Shown piece after piece: positions 47,551-58,559 of a stretch of DNA of 64,000 nt. The notes under the pieces were generated by a model that was not told the DNA's origin, made no database searches, and saw only the letters and a program-made list of their open reading frames with translations. Made by a program: the position numbers and the translations under genes. Every line of letters begins with the position of its first letter. The first letter of the stretch is position 1. Source of the DNA: Dermacentor variabilis (lineage: Eukaryota > Arthropoda > Arachnida > Ixodida > Ixodidae); the NCBI RefSeq assembly GCF_050947875.1, contig NC_134568.1, positions 264,348,815 through 264,412,814 of the forward strand. Direction: 5' to 3'.

Positions 47551-48172
47551 CGAAAACCACTCAACTTCCCAAGCTGCAGAAACTCCCTGCAATTTTTAAG
47601 GTCCTCCAGATGGGCACATTCAGCTTATATCCTAGCTCATAACTGCTACTTTTTTTTTCTAGTTTCTGTGAGTGCACCACATTCGGTCAGTTATGAAAGC
47701 ACTCTCTGCTCTTGGACTGCTCCTTGCTGTCCTGAATGACAGTGCAAGGGCAGTTTTCCTCTTCCAGACACTGCAAATCATTCTGCACAGCACAACTTTT
47801 GTATTACGAACCTTGGTGTGGAGGCTCAGGCGGCGATAGTTATAAATGAACAAGTGAAGAGAGAATTTCAGTTCATTTCCTAGTTTTCAAAAGTGCTGCA
47901 TGCAGTAAACTTCAACTTGGATTAATAATTGTACTTTGTGTTACTGTCTTCGGCGCATAGTGTTCTGTCATGCAATACAGTACAGATCAATGGTCAGCAC
48001 AATGGCACATGTGCATCTAACAATTGTAGCTGATCTGGATCCACTACGGAGCCTGTGCTCAATAGCTAGATGCAGAATGCAGAACAAACAGAGACTTTCA
48101 GCTCATAACGGCTATTTTCAGTAAAACTTGCGAGCACCTGTTCCCCAAAGTTCCCGCTCCACTGAGACATAC

Positions 48173-48248
48173 CGATTTGAGCAGGCAAGTTCTTCAATAT
48201 GCTGCCAGACCGAGAAATGTGCTTCGGAGACAGGCTGGCTTCCTTATC
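48173..48248 (-). CDS. Exon: SPKHISRSGSILKNLPAQI segment
   Basis: 76 nt between acceptor TTTTTTGTCCAG and donor TCG|GTATGT. Enters phase 0, leaves phase 1. It encodes 25 residues starting DKEASLSPKH and ending KNLPAQI. The leftover G plus TC of the next exon makes a Val codon. Basic/Ser-rich; no domain. Confidence 0.65.
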
Positions 48249-49754
48249 CTGGACAAAAAATTCAAAGAAGTGCATATCTCAATACAAAAATGTGCAGTCA
48301 TTTTTTTAGTAATCGCATACTTTCAGAAAATACAAGCAAATATTTATAGCCATGACAGGATCAAGAATATATAGACTTTTTTTCTTGGCCAGAATATGCA
48401 TGCAGTAACTGACTTTCAAGTCCAGTACTCCACAAATGACAGCAAATGGCCAAACTGTCGTACAACAGAAGCATTTCCCAAATAATTGACTTTATTTGGA
48501 AAGTGATTCAGTGATAAGTAAAGGTGGACTAAATGTCGCAAGTAAACACATACACGGGGAAGAAGGGACAAGACAAGCCACCTTCTTCCTTGTGAAGGTA
48601 TTTTCTTGTGCTGTTTAGCCACAATGAATTCGTACTGACTAGCCTGACTTCCATGCTGTCTCCCAGAATTTTTGCTCCGGAGAACGTGTGAAACTCTCAT
48701 GTATGTGCAAAAGGCTGAACTTGAGCGACTTGAAGAAGTCCATGAAGAAAGGTAGTGGTCTCTGCCCCGAAGTGTTCTTTAACGCTAAAACTCAGAGTAG
48801 GCTGCCCTCTGAGAGCTATCGTTTCTGAATGTGCTACTTGACAGATATACCTCCATCTGTTTTTCAAAACAGCGCGGTGCATGCTAACAACTGATGATCC
48901 TTTCCTACTTCACAAGTTGCATGCGGTGTCGGAGTTCTTCAAAGATTACAATGAAGAAAAAGGCCTAGCTGTTTTCAATCGACATCAATGACCTACTAGC
49001 CCTTGCCAGACACTCAGCTCTGCATTATTGTTAGGAAAGCCATTGACAACAAAGAAGCTTGTATTTCCAGAACTTCTTTGGTCCCAGTAATGAAAGTTTC
49101 CTAGACCTAATGAAGTTCTATATGCAGTTCACTATCAACACCTTTAATGAAAAATTTCTCATTGCAAAATGAAGGGTCTGTATTGGCAAGCCTGAATCGA
49201 TGCCTAAACACTGAACTGCAGGGTTCCGGCATGCACAAAGCTTTTGGGTAAATAGAAGACTTCTTTGTTTTCAAACAATGTGATGCTGATCCAGTACCTC
49301 AGATGGCAGCCATTCAAGAAATCTTTGACAAATTATTTTCAGATTCACCCACACCCCTGAACTTGCCAAAGATCACCAATTACGTTTGCTCCACAACAAC
49401 TTGAAGGGACACTCCTCGATGAGAATTTTTGCCAGCATTATGCGCCCTGCATAGCAAAGGGCCTGCTCCCTTTCACCTCCGCCTACTCAAAACTTGTCAA
49501 GCGTGCCAATGCCATTGCTGTGCTCAAGAATGCTCTCAAATGGTCCTGCCATTGCAAGGGAAGATTAAGCTTAAATGCTCAAGTAGAAAGACTGTGAAAT
49601 GCAAGTTGTCCAGAAAATGTATTTCAAGGCCGAACAGAAAAGCTTCTCAATGAACTTCGCTAGGAATAAAGCCCCTCCATCCACATGTCAACGCCGCTTT
49701 TGCTAATTAGTGCCAACCTTTGTTGTGCGCTGCTGTTCCCTGATTCGTCGCTCA

Positions 49755-49850
49755 TACCAGTTCCGCTTCCACAGTTTCCGCTTCTGGGGTTTCCGTTTCC
49801 GGTTGTTCTGCTTCCGGAATTTCCGGTTCCTGAATTTTCACTTGTTGTAT
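49755..49850 (+). repeat. Degenerate TTCCG(C/G)TT tandem repeat
   Basis: TTCCGCTTCC, TTTCCGCTTCTGG, TTTCCGTTTCCGG, TTCTGCTTCCGG, TTTCCGGTTCC units recur every 12-15 bp, between the two halves of the Penelope-like relic. Confidence 0.65.
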
Positions 49851-50079
49851 GCTCGCACCTCTATGCAGAAGTTACGTCGCTTCCGCCTAAATGAGAAGCT
49901 GTAACTACGCGAGTTCCGCTTGACGGCAGAAGCTGAGGGGGTGAGCGAGGAAGGAGCGTGGAGGAGGAGGGTACTAGGTTGGCGGTACTTAACCTGGTCA
50001 GCGAAAACGTGTATGGAGGGGCTTTAGCTAGGAAAACAGCAACAAGCAGCAAATTGAAGAAAAGGTCTCCAACGAACGT

Positions 50080-50445
50080 CATTCCGTACATTCACAGCAT
50101 TTTATGTAAGAGCAAGGAAGTTGCCCGAAGAGTGGGCATTAAAGTTGTATTCTCAGCCCACAACAAGCAGAGTCAATGTGTAGATGCGTAAACACTGAGG
50201 TGCCCAAGAAGGCTATGTTTACCACTAGGCACACAAAGCCCACCGTGAAGTGTATTGTCAACATCGTCTATTAAGTTCTGCTCTCCTGTTAAAGAGACTT
50301 GCATTGGACAGATGTGTTGTTTTCTCAACCAGTGGCTCAGCGAGCATGCCGTAAAGCTGTCGCCAAAAACAAGGCAGCAACATGGCCTTTTCACTGCAGC
50401 GCTCGTGGTTGTACTGCAGGCTTCAAAAAGTGCAAGGTGGTAAGC
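50080..50445 (+). pseudogene. GIY-YIG endonuclease-like remnant
   Basis: NVIPYIHSILCKSKEVARRV followed by VVFSAHNKQSQCV precedes stops. A later frame gives KETCIGQMCCFLNQWLSEHA. The 'C.IGQ....LN.(W/R)L.EH' pattern is the second half of a GIY-YIG nuclease as found at the C-terminus of Penelope-like elements. The GIY half and catalytic order are degraded. Confidence 0.5.
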
Positions 50446-53316
50446 TGGTATTGTACCACATATGCAGCACACATGTGTATGTGATTAACAAAAGAGGTGA
50501 TGCACATGTGAACACTTCATCTTTAGCTCTGACTAAAAAATAAATTTGTTACATTGACAGATAAAAAATCTGCGCATGGGACTCTGCATATGTTTTATCA
50601 TGTGACAATGTTTCTTGCAGTCATGTGTTGGTTGTTTTTCATATTGCTGTATTCACAATAAACCCTGGATGTTGCTAGTGATCACTTTGTAATTTGCGTT
50701 TCTTCTCTACTGTTGTCATCATTGTACGCACTGTTTTTACCCTCAAAAGCCACTGAACCAACTAGTCGAGCATTGCACACTGCTATTCTTAGTACTTTGC
50801 TGCAAAAATTTTCGTACCTAATGTGGCTCAACCTTGGACTCATTTTGCATGCTCAGGAACAGAACACACAGACTGCAAGTATTTAGGTTTCATTGTAATT
50901 TGCAGCAATTTCGGTCATGTTAATTTTTAGGAAACCAATCATGAATTTTCTCAATAACTACAGTCCCAGGTTAAAAATTATTTAAATAATAGAGCTAAAA
51001 GAAAAAAAAAATTAAGCTTACATGCAATTATTTGTTCATAAAAAGCGATATAGGTTATTTTATAACATTATCCTAGGCATGAAGCCCTGACCTTACACAA
51101 GAGACCCAACTTTTTCCCACTTCCAGGGGTATATAAAAATGACCATACAAGATATTCATAATTTAATATCATATACGAAAATAGGAGAATAAACTCTATA
51201 TTGTTAATATATAATATAATATATATTTATATTATAATATATAGTATAGCTAAGCATTAATAATATAGTTAGTGATATGATTAATTAAAATGCATCTCTG
51301 AGGCGCATCTTCCCTTAAAGCTTGTTGCACATATCTTGAGACACTTCTGATAGTGGCCTGTCAATGCTACGATAGCTGTTTTTACAGTAGTGTAGTTTTT
51401 GCAAACCCAAGGTAACCCACCATTTGAAATAATACTGAGTACAATGACACATCACAATCATACTGAAATGATGTGCATTCATGTTCTGAATGGTCATTAA
51501 TGAATTTTAAAGTATATATTCATGAGCGTGGAACACACACAGTGGTTTTCATACCAATAGAATGGCGAACCGGGCAATGTCATCACATGGATCAGCACTG
51601 CACTCAGTCATTCGTTTTTCTCCGCTTGCCTGCAATGTTCACACACAAAACTGTGTCAGGCAACGCTTCTTGTCTTTGTTGGTTACAAAGGCTGCAAGTG
51701 CATGCATGCAATGCCTGTAAACTTTGTTAAATTGAATCTGTAGAAGAAAATTAATTCACTAAATCACAGAAGTGCAAGGTTCTCATGAAACATCAAGAAA
51801 TTAAAAATGAAATATCATTACATTGGAAATCTCATTAAATGAATGTTAGCCATATAAAAACTTAGCTGAGTACATAGTAAATCCTGAGGAACTGCACAAA
51901 GAGTGTATCTGGTGAACCTGATCTTAGACAGCACATCGCTGCATGGACTGCTTTGAAAGCCAATATCCTAATGAACTGTATTTCACTTGGGACAGGCAAG
52001 CACTAACATTCTAGCAAGGTGAGCTACATGAAAAACCCAACTTCTGACACTGAAAATTATTTGCACATTGCTGCACATGCTCAATGCATTGCCACATAAT
52101 ACTTCACTAACTACCACTGTCATTGCTTTGCCTTGAGAGCAAAATAATTTTTTTTCTTTTCTTGTTTTTATTGTTCCACTCACTCCTAAGTGCACCTTGC
52201 ACATCACTCAGTCACAACTCTGGTAAGGTAAGAGAGAAAAATGCAGAAATGACGAACCAAATCATCCCCATATTGAATTAATGGAACTATATGAACATTT
52301 CATCGATTTAAAATAGGAGACATTTCAGCAACAACTGTCTCAGATTACTAATAATAACAGATTTGTGATAAAATGATTTTTATTGGCACATACTATCAAA
52401 TTATCTGCCATAGCTGACACAGGAAATTGTGACAATTGCCGACACATTTTGTGTCTAGCTTCACAGAGTTCTTTTTTGCCATATAGTCAATAGCTAGCTT
52501 GCATGTGCACCTTGCTGCAGTTTGTTTAGTAACCTTAACACATGATACAGTTGACTCCGGTTAATTTAACCTCGGTTAATTCAACTTTTCACTTAACTGA
52601 AATGCACTGGAATGTCCCTGTGAGAAACCACACATTCCTATGGATGGAAAACTCGTTTCGTTCGAACTTGAAAGCAAACCACTTCGGTTGATTCAGCCCC
52701 CACTGGTGACCTCTCATGCATGCAGTGGTTACTAAAAGCTTGAAAACACAAGAAATTCCACAGATGATGCTACTGCTTCCCTAGGAGTGACGCTGTTCTA
52801 ACTAAATTTATTTTTATCCCTTAATGGACAATGCCCCTTTCCACCCATGAAGTCATCCGTTGCCGCTTGCTTTGCCTCATGCCACCCTTTGCCTCATGCT
52901 GAATGAGTTGCACTTCAAGGACAAGAAATGAAAAAGACATTAAAACTACTGAAGTCAAGGATTTGATGAAAACTCATCTAGTCGGGATTGCCTTGTTCAC
53001 AATATGGACTGCGAACAAGGCACCCTTACTGGAGCCAAAACGTCTTATGGGCGTCTTGCGCTGGAGTTTGAGGTATAGTAGCGGCGCCTGGTGGCGACGC
53101 GCGAAACGTTATCTGGGTAGTACCGACTTGGTTAGTATTGAGCCCTGGCTGTGGCGAAGCACGTTTCTAGCCCGAGTTTTGCGCCCGAGTTTTGCGTCAA
53201 TTCGCACTTTTTTCTGCCCTGTTGCAAGTGCGAAAAGGCTCGTCACTTCTCACAGACCACGCTGCGAGCTAGCCGCAGCCTATAGTTTAACGAAAACGGA
53301 CTCTCCGTGAGACATA

Positions 53317-53520
53317 ATGCTCGAAGCAGAAGGAATCAGCGACGCCGATCTGGAGAGACCTAGCTCAGCCTCGAAAAAGTGTCCCCGTCGTTACTTCTGC
53401 GTCGTGGGCTACCATGAACAAGGCCTGAATCCCAACATCAGATTCTACCATTTTCCTTCTAGGCTTCACGAAGCGGAGCGTCGGGCGTGCTGGATAGCTG
53501 CAGTTCGTCGTGCTGGATAA
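53317..53520 (+). pseudogene. THAP-domain exon, truncated
   Basis: An ATG at 53,317 opens 67 codons. After a Ser-rich lead comes CPRRYFCVVGYHEQG, then IRFYHFPSRLHEAERRACWI and AAVRRAG, then TAA. This is the first half of a THAP zinc finger: first Cys, F-Y-x-F-P, and the W of the core. The second zinc-binding Cys of C-x2-4-C is Tyr here, and the distal C-x2-H half is cut off by the stop. After TAA the frame reads GKL, as expected in an intact THAP, so the stop seems to be a point change. THAP domains bind DNA in animal transcription factors and P-element transposases. Confidence 0.75.
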
Positions 53521-53607
53521 GGGAAACTTCGTACCATGCTGGCTGCTTCGCCTGTCTCGAAGCTTGCTTGATTATCTGCGTTCTAAAATTAGGTCTTTTG
53601 CACCTAC

Positions 53608-53897
53608 AGGTACGGCAGACCAACATAGCAGCAGGCATGGCTGGTGATTCACGATTTGAGACCCGGCCACAGCGACAATTAACAATTCGACTGGTGCAAG
53701 CCAGTGAAGTGACCAGCTGCGTACAAATGACCACAAATGGTCAGGCTGATTCGGTGACAATTCACTACGTACCCCACTACGAGCAGCACAGGTTAGAGAA
53801 TGAAATGCGCTCATCCTTGACCTCAAGCCAGCACGTTGAGGCCGCACAGCAAGGTAGTATTGATTGCAGCACATCGATGTTCGAGCGCTGTCATTAA
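53608..53897 (+). pseudogene. Putative second exon of the captured THAP gene
   Basis: A pyrimidine-rich acceptor (AGGTCTTTTGCACCTACAG) precedes an open stretch VRQTNIAAGMAGDSRFETRP, VTSCVQMTTNGQADSVTIHY and SSLTSSQHVEAAQQGSIDCS, ending FERCH and TAA at 53,897. Thr/Ser/Gln-rich sequence follows THAP domains in many tick proteins (memory). Intron phase relative to the THAP exon cannot be set because the first exon is broken. Confidence 0.4.
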
Positions 53898-55277
53898 AAT
53901 CTACATCAAGCGAGCAGCGCACGAGCTCGCGCTGCAGCGCAATTCGCACGTACGTTACTGCGAGCTCATATGCATTGCATCAGTTATTTATCAGTTGCTA
54001 ATGGGACAGATGGCCGCTACTACAGTGCAGGCATAACTACTTGTCTAGCGGCATGCAGTCAACAAAGATTTCAGGAGGCCCGCCATTTCGCGGCATGCTG
54101 AAAGACCGCTGCAGTCGCGGCGCGTACCGTCGTGCGCTCGAGGAGTTCCGTGCACATGATGTCTGCTTATCGCTGCTGTGAATTACTTTATAGCAAGCAT
54201 TTCCTCGCGTTTGTGCACCTGAATCTAGCAGCGTGCAAACGTTATCTGAAGTTCAACTTCGTACGCGACTCGTTTCACTTGCGATTGACACCGGGCTAAA
54301 ACTTTGCCGTTTATTTCTTGAACGGCGTACACGTATCCGGCATTACATAATTTATTGCCTTTACGCAGCGTGCCACCCCTGAAAAAATATTCGGCGCCCG
54401 ATATTCGCTGCAAGCCGTGGTACAACAAAACCGATAGTGGCGGGTCCATATTGTAAAAATGCTTTCCGAAGCAGACGATCGAGCTTGGTACTACCCAGTT
54501 CAAAACAGAGGGCGCTTTTTAGCACCATTTCCGCAGTGCCCTCTGGGCAATGCAAGAGCCCCATTTACATTTGCGGTCGGCGTACATTTTTACTTTAAAC
54601 ACATTACAGAAAACTTGAAGTAAGATAATGATTTGAATTTGTTCATTTGGCCACAATTTGGTAATTCAACCTTTCATTTCCAGTCCCACAAGAGTCAAAT
54701 TAACAGGAGTTGACTGTACAGTTAACTGTACAGTTAAGTTGGTACATGCTCAAAATATGCCCATGTAGGAATTCTGACAACAGCATAAGTTTCGAGATAT
54801 TCCCTGCTAAAATTAGCAACAAATATTTCAAAACTGGTGATAGTCCCAGGATTCTTGCAAAATGGACACACCTTAAACAGTGATCAGTTTCATCTGCACA
54901 AGTTCAACACGAGCACTTATGTCAATATATAAAAAGTTCTGAAATTTAGTTTAAAAATTTTACAGTGTTTACTAAACAATTTCAGATGGCTGCTGCTGCT
55001 ATGAACATAGGCCAGAGAACAGTTTATCCCTAGTTTCCTGTCTTTAACAATATGAGACAGTATAGTAGCTGGTATGGAGCTGGTAGACAGTATACGTAGT
55101 AGCTGAAATGACTGGTACAATGCTTTTATCAAACTCAACACAGGACATCTAATCCTGAGCACACGTAATACCATGGGTTGGAATTGACAAATACACTTCC
55201 TGTAGCTTCGTCAGAAGCAGGTTTGAAAGCATCATCAAGCCCCTTTACAAACATGCTATAGGTGCACTAGAGCTTAC

Positions 55278-55371
55278 CACAAGTTCTTGTTCAACATCTT
55301 CCTTGTACGTCTCCTCGTCACTTGAGCTGCTAGTCTGGCTGCTGGGTGGGCCACTGTCTCTCCTTACAGCA
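55278..55371 (-). CDS. Exon (n): acidic Ser-rich segment
   Basis: 94 nt between acceptor CCCTTCCACCAG and donor GTG|GTAAGC. It enters in phase 2 (the first T completes a codon) and leaves in phase 0. It reads AVRRDSGPPSSQTSSSSDEE and then TYKEDVEQELV. RRDS is a basophilic-kinase-type site followed by a Ser run and an acidic patch. The other two frames are interrupted or lack partners. The upstream exon is not securely identified. Confidence 0.65.
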
Positions 55372-55399
55372 CTGGTGGAAGGGGAAGTGTTTTATCTCA

Positions 55400-56030
55400 A
55401 TAAGTGCACCTCAAAAATCCCAGTTGAGAAACTAAAAAATAAACCCAATAGACTTCCCAACATCTGTTACCCAAGTTACGACCCACAACCACCCACATGT
55501 AAGTGGCAGCCAATTTTACATGTCCCCTAAGCAAGTACAACAGTGCTCTAAAGGAACACAGTGAAGACAAAAAAGTAAAAATACCAATTTCATGTTGTGG
55601 TGTCACCAATGGTAAACTACAGTGCAACTTAAACAGATCCACGTTCTCAATGGCATATAAATATGGGGTGTTTGAACAGTGAAACGTTCTAATCAAGCCG
55701 ACAAATATTCGAGAAAAACTACCCTTCGTATATAAAATATTCCCAAACGTTAGGCGGATGTCAGGTAAGTCGAGAAGCTTGTAAATGAAAAATAAAGAAA
55801 AGCACAAATATATCTGGTACATGATGACGGCAGTAATGAAAAAAAGAAAAAGAAGAGAGATATCTGTCACCCCAGATGTATGTCAATCTGACAACTTATA
55901 CATCAGAGAGAACTAAGCTACATAATCATGTCCTCACACCCTTCGAAAGCACTAGGAGTCTGTTCACTGTATTTGAGCGCAGCCGTAGCTGGCTGCTCTT
56001 AGTGACGGCTCTATGCAGGCTGTGTTGCAG
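55400..56030. other. AT-rich, no gene seen
   Basis: A long minus-strand open frame (55,397-55,870) is hydrophobic but lacks codon bias or splice support next to the exon at 55,278-55,371. I treat it as chance. Confidence 0.3.
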
Positions 56031-56034
56031 CATG

Positions 56035-56275
56035 AAAAATTTATTAAATTCTGGGGTATTATGTGCGAAAAGCATGACCTGATTATGAGGCACACTAGAG
56101 TGGCGGACACCAGATTAATTTTGACCACCTGATGTCCATTAAGTGCCCCTAAAATTACACAAGGGCTTTTACATTATATCTCCATCGAAATGTGGCCACC
56201 ATGGCCAGATCTGAACCCACAAACTCAAGTTAAGCAGCCCAACACCATAGCAACTAAGCTACTGGAGTGGGTGTT
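56035..56275 (-). mobile_element. tRNA-derived SINE (minus orientation)
   Basis: Reverse complement of the 47.3-kb SINE family: TAGCTTAGTTGCTATGGTGT (A-box side) at the right end, GATGGAGATATAATGTAAAA, then TAATGGACATCAGGTGGTCA and an A-rich AATTTAATAAATTTTT-type tail at the left. Divergent, and not a functional tRNA. Confidence 0.75.
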
Positions 56276-57051
56276 GCTGCACCTTGGCATCCGCTTTCAC
56301 CGCCGCAGTCATATCAACTTACGGCTTACTTCCAACATGGAGCTGGTATAATGCATAGTGAGAAACATAAATATGAATTACTGGTTAAAAAAAAAGCTTG
56401 TGCATAGATTTTGCTGTCTATCTGAATGAGATATATGCAAGGTAACTTTTATTTTATAATCATTGATCATTATGTTTCAAAGTGAATTCGGGGCTCTTAC
56501 AGACTGTGTTGCGTTTGCATTTCATACTGACCATGCTGGCATACAAAAACTATTTTAGAACTCCCCGTAACAGCTATGCTGTAAAAAGAACAGCACATGT
56601 CACATACATGTAGTATAGCGCAGTGCTTGCTGAAGGAGCTGGGGACAATACTACAGTACCGTGCATAGTTTTGAAGGAATCCTAACATGGCAAGATTGGT
56701 CAATAAATTGCTCTGACTAAACAGAGACAGCGAATTCGTAGGCTGCCTAAGGTGAGACATGCTTACTCAATGGCTGGCAACTATAGGGGGTAAGTGATCT
56801 CCTCCCATGTGTTTGTTTAGGAAATGGATCGTTTGGGCAACAACTGTGGTTCTCCTGCACCATAATTATTCAGTAGTCTCTGTTTGCCTGTTTTCTCTCT
56901 ACAGGCTGCAAGAATTGTTGTCTTTTATAGTATTCAAATGAAACGAATATTGGACAACTCTGAATAGTGAATTCTCGACACAAATATTAGTCAACTATCA
57001 GACTATTCAATTTGAATTCAAAACTTTCAATATTTACCCACCTATAATATG

Positions 57052-57705
57052 CAGGGTGTTTCAACTTAAGAAAAAAAATTTGTCGATACCAGATAGCACA
57101 CCTTTAGTCCATGAGCCGGTCTACTCAAGGAAGCAGACATTACGTGTAAAATAAATTGAAATACTTAATCAACTGATTAGTTAAAACCTTAATTAGTAAT
57201 TTTTCTTAACTACCTTATGGCACATATTGCAATTTGCAAATTATAGTGGGTGAGACTGCAAGGCATATCGAGTTGAAGAGAATTGCGTGGATGATACCAT
57301 TTACAACATATGCGCTGTCAAACTTGTGGTAAGAATGCACTGTCGGTCCACTTTCTTAACAAAATGTCTTTTTACACTGAAGCACAAAAGTAACTGGAAA
57401 GCCAATGCATTTCTCCACAAAGTTCAGGAATTAACATCTCGAAACGGGTGTCATCCTGAGAATTCATTCTTAGTGGATCTGCCTTGCAAACTCCCCGGAT
57501 GGAATTTGTAAATTGCAATATTTGCCATAAGGTAATTAGTTAAAAACTTAATTAGTGAATTTTTGTTAATCAGTCCATTACGCGCTCCAATTTTTTGGGT
57601 AAATAATGTCCACCTCTTCAAGTAGACCACCTCATGGACTAGAATTGTGCTTCCTGCCACAGGCAATTAAAAAAAATGTTCGAAAGTGTTTGCTGAAACA
57701 CCCGG
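57052..57705. mobile_element. TIR element of about 650 bp with long subterminal inverted repeats
   Basis: Left CAGGGTGTTTCAACTTAAG; right reversed CCGGGTGTTTCAGCAAACAC. Inside, TTAGTTAAAACCTTAATTAG with CTTATGGCACATATTGCAAT (left) pairs with its reversed counterpart near 57,515-57,575. No transposase. Superfamily not assigned. Confidence 0.65.
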
Positions 57706-58521
57706 TATATAATACATATTGTACGAAAGAGAAGCAGAGCTTTCTGACCACTGGAGCACTGTTTAATTCCACTTCCTTAGTTCATGTCTTCAGCTACTTT
57801 TTTTGTCACATGGACCTTCATAAAGCAATGAAGTAAAACTCTTTTTGAAATAACCAAAAACGTGTTAAAATTGGGAGTAAATAATAAAAAAATGCATTAA
57901 AATTTTCAAGAAGCTTGAACATATTTATTTGGCATGTGTTGAGAAATTCAAGAACAGTAACATTCACTAGGCAAAAGTGCATTGAATTACAACTATCTTC
58001 ATTTTACAACTTTCGAAGCATCCTGGAGTGAATCCTCAGGACATGCAACATGACAGAGTAAACCTTACCGTTACATTGAATTCTCCACCAAAAACAATGT
58101 CGGAGTGTTTGATTGATTAAATTTAATGACCTGAAGCAACATAGAAACTATAAGAGATGTTTAACTTTTATCAACTGGGTTTCTCTAATAGACAGCCAAA
58201 GCATGCTACGCAAGCACTTTTGTATTCTACTCTTATTGGAGCAGAATACAAAAAACTGCAACCAGGAATTGTAAGCAGTGTCCTTATGCTCAGCAGCAGA
58301 TCATAATTAAAACCCCCAAGCCACTCACTATGTAGATTTTCTGAGGCATCAAAGCAAAAAAGAGAAAGACAATAAAAATTCAGAAACCACAAGGAAAATG
58401 ACAATATACAGAAATTGCAAGTCAGCATTATCACGCAAATAAGGCAGAACCACAGTAAAGATATGAAAGTATTCATAAATCAGAGTAAAAGGTTAGGCAC
58501 TACAGTAATTCTGCGGCATAC

Positions 58522-58550
58522 CTTTGAAGTGCTAGACATTGCAAGCTCAA
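58522..58550 (-). CDS. Speculative 29-nt exon of the minus-strand gene
   Basis: A donor CAAAG|GTATGC and an AG (GCTACAG) bound 29 nt. It leaves in phase 2 and would join the 55,371 exon as ...LALQ-S-AVRRDSG. The acceptor lacks a pyrimidine tract. Offered only because the phase fits. Confidence 0.15.
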
Positions 58551-58559
58551 CTGTAGCTT

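Larger units (their letters stand above)
48880..50445 (+). mobile_element. Penelope-like retroelement relic
   Basis: Fragments, in order and in several frames: an RT-like piece at about 48,890-49,200, a linker rich in His/Lys at about 49,430-49,660 (AYSKLVKRANAIAVLKNALK), and a GIY-YIG-like piece at about 50,080-50,440. Linker and endonuclease order fit Penelope-like elements. Many stops; inactive. It sits in the 48.2-55.3-kb intron. Confidence 0.55.
52548..54716 (+). mobile_element. Tigger-type element, 2,169 bp, carrying a THAP gene segment
   Basis: TIRs CAGTTGACTCCGGTTAATTT and, reversed from the right, CAGTCAACTCCTGTTAATTT, with TA on both sides (52,546-52,547 and 54,717-54,718). Subterminal AT-rich sequence occupies about 500 bp at the left and 130 bp at the right. 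The middle (about 53,050-54,580) is CpG-rich and unlike a Tigger transposase; it contains a THAP-domain exon and a spliced-looking second exon. It is in an intron of the minus-strand gene, 560 bp from its 55,278 exon. Confidence 0.75.
29979..55371 (-). other. Gene span: Ser-rich protein with eIF4E-binding-type motif (5' end unresolved)
   Basis: Five minus-strand exons (55,371-55,278; 48,248-48,173; 43,176-43,091; 43,024-42,836; 30,122-29,979) all have GT/AG sites. Their phases agree at every junction (0, 1, 0, 0), which is unlikely by chance. They encode the last ~195 residues of a protein rich in Ser, Pro, Asp and Glu. No folded domain is visible; one Y-x4-L-L motif is. Introns are large (7.0, 5.0, 0.07 and 12.7 kb) and full of mobile elements. 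The first exon needs a partner ending in phase 2. The layout around Y-S-R-D-x-L-L resembles vertebrate C8orf88-type eIF4E-binding proteins as I remember them; no search was run. Confidence 0.7.

Noticed and set aside
55397..55870. 157-codon minus-strand open frame, hydrophobic
   Set aside because: AT-rich composition, no conserved motif, and the adjacent real exon ends at 55,371 with its own acceptor. I judge it chance.
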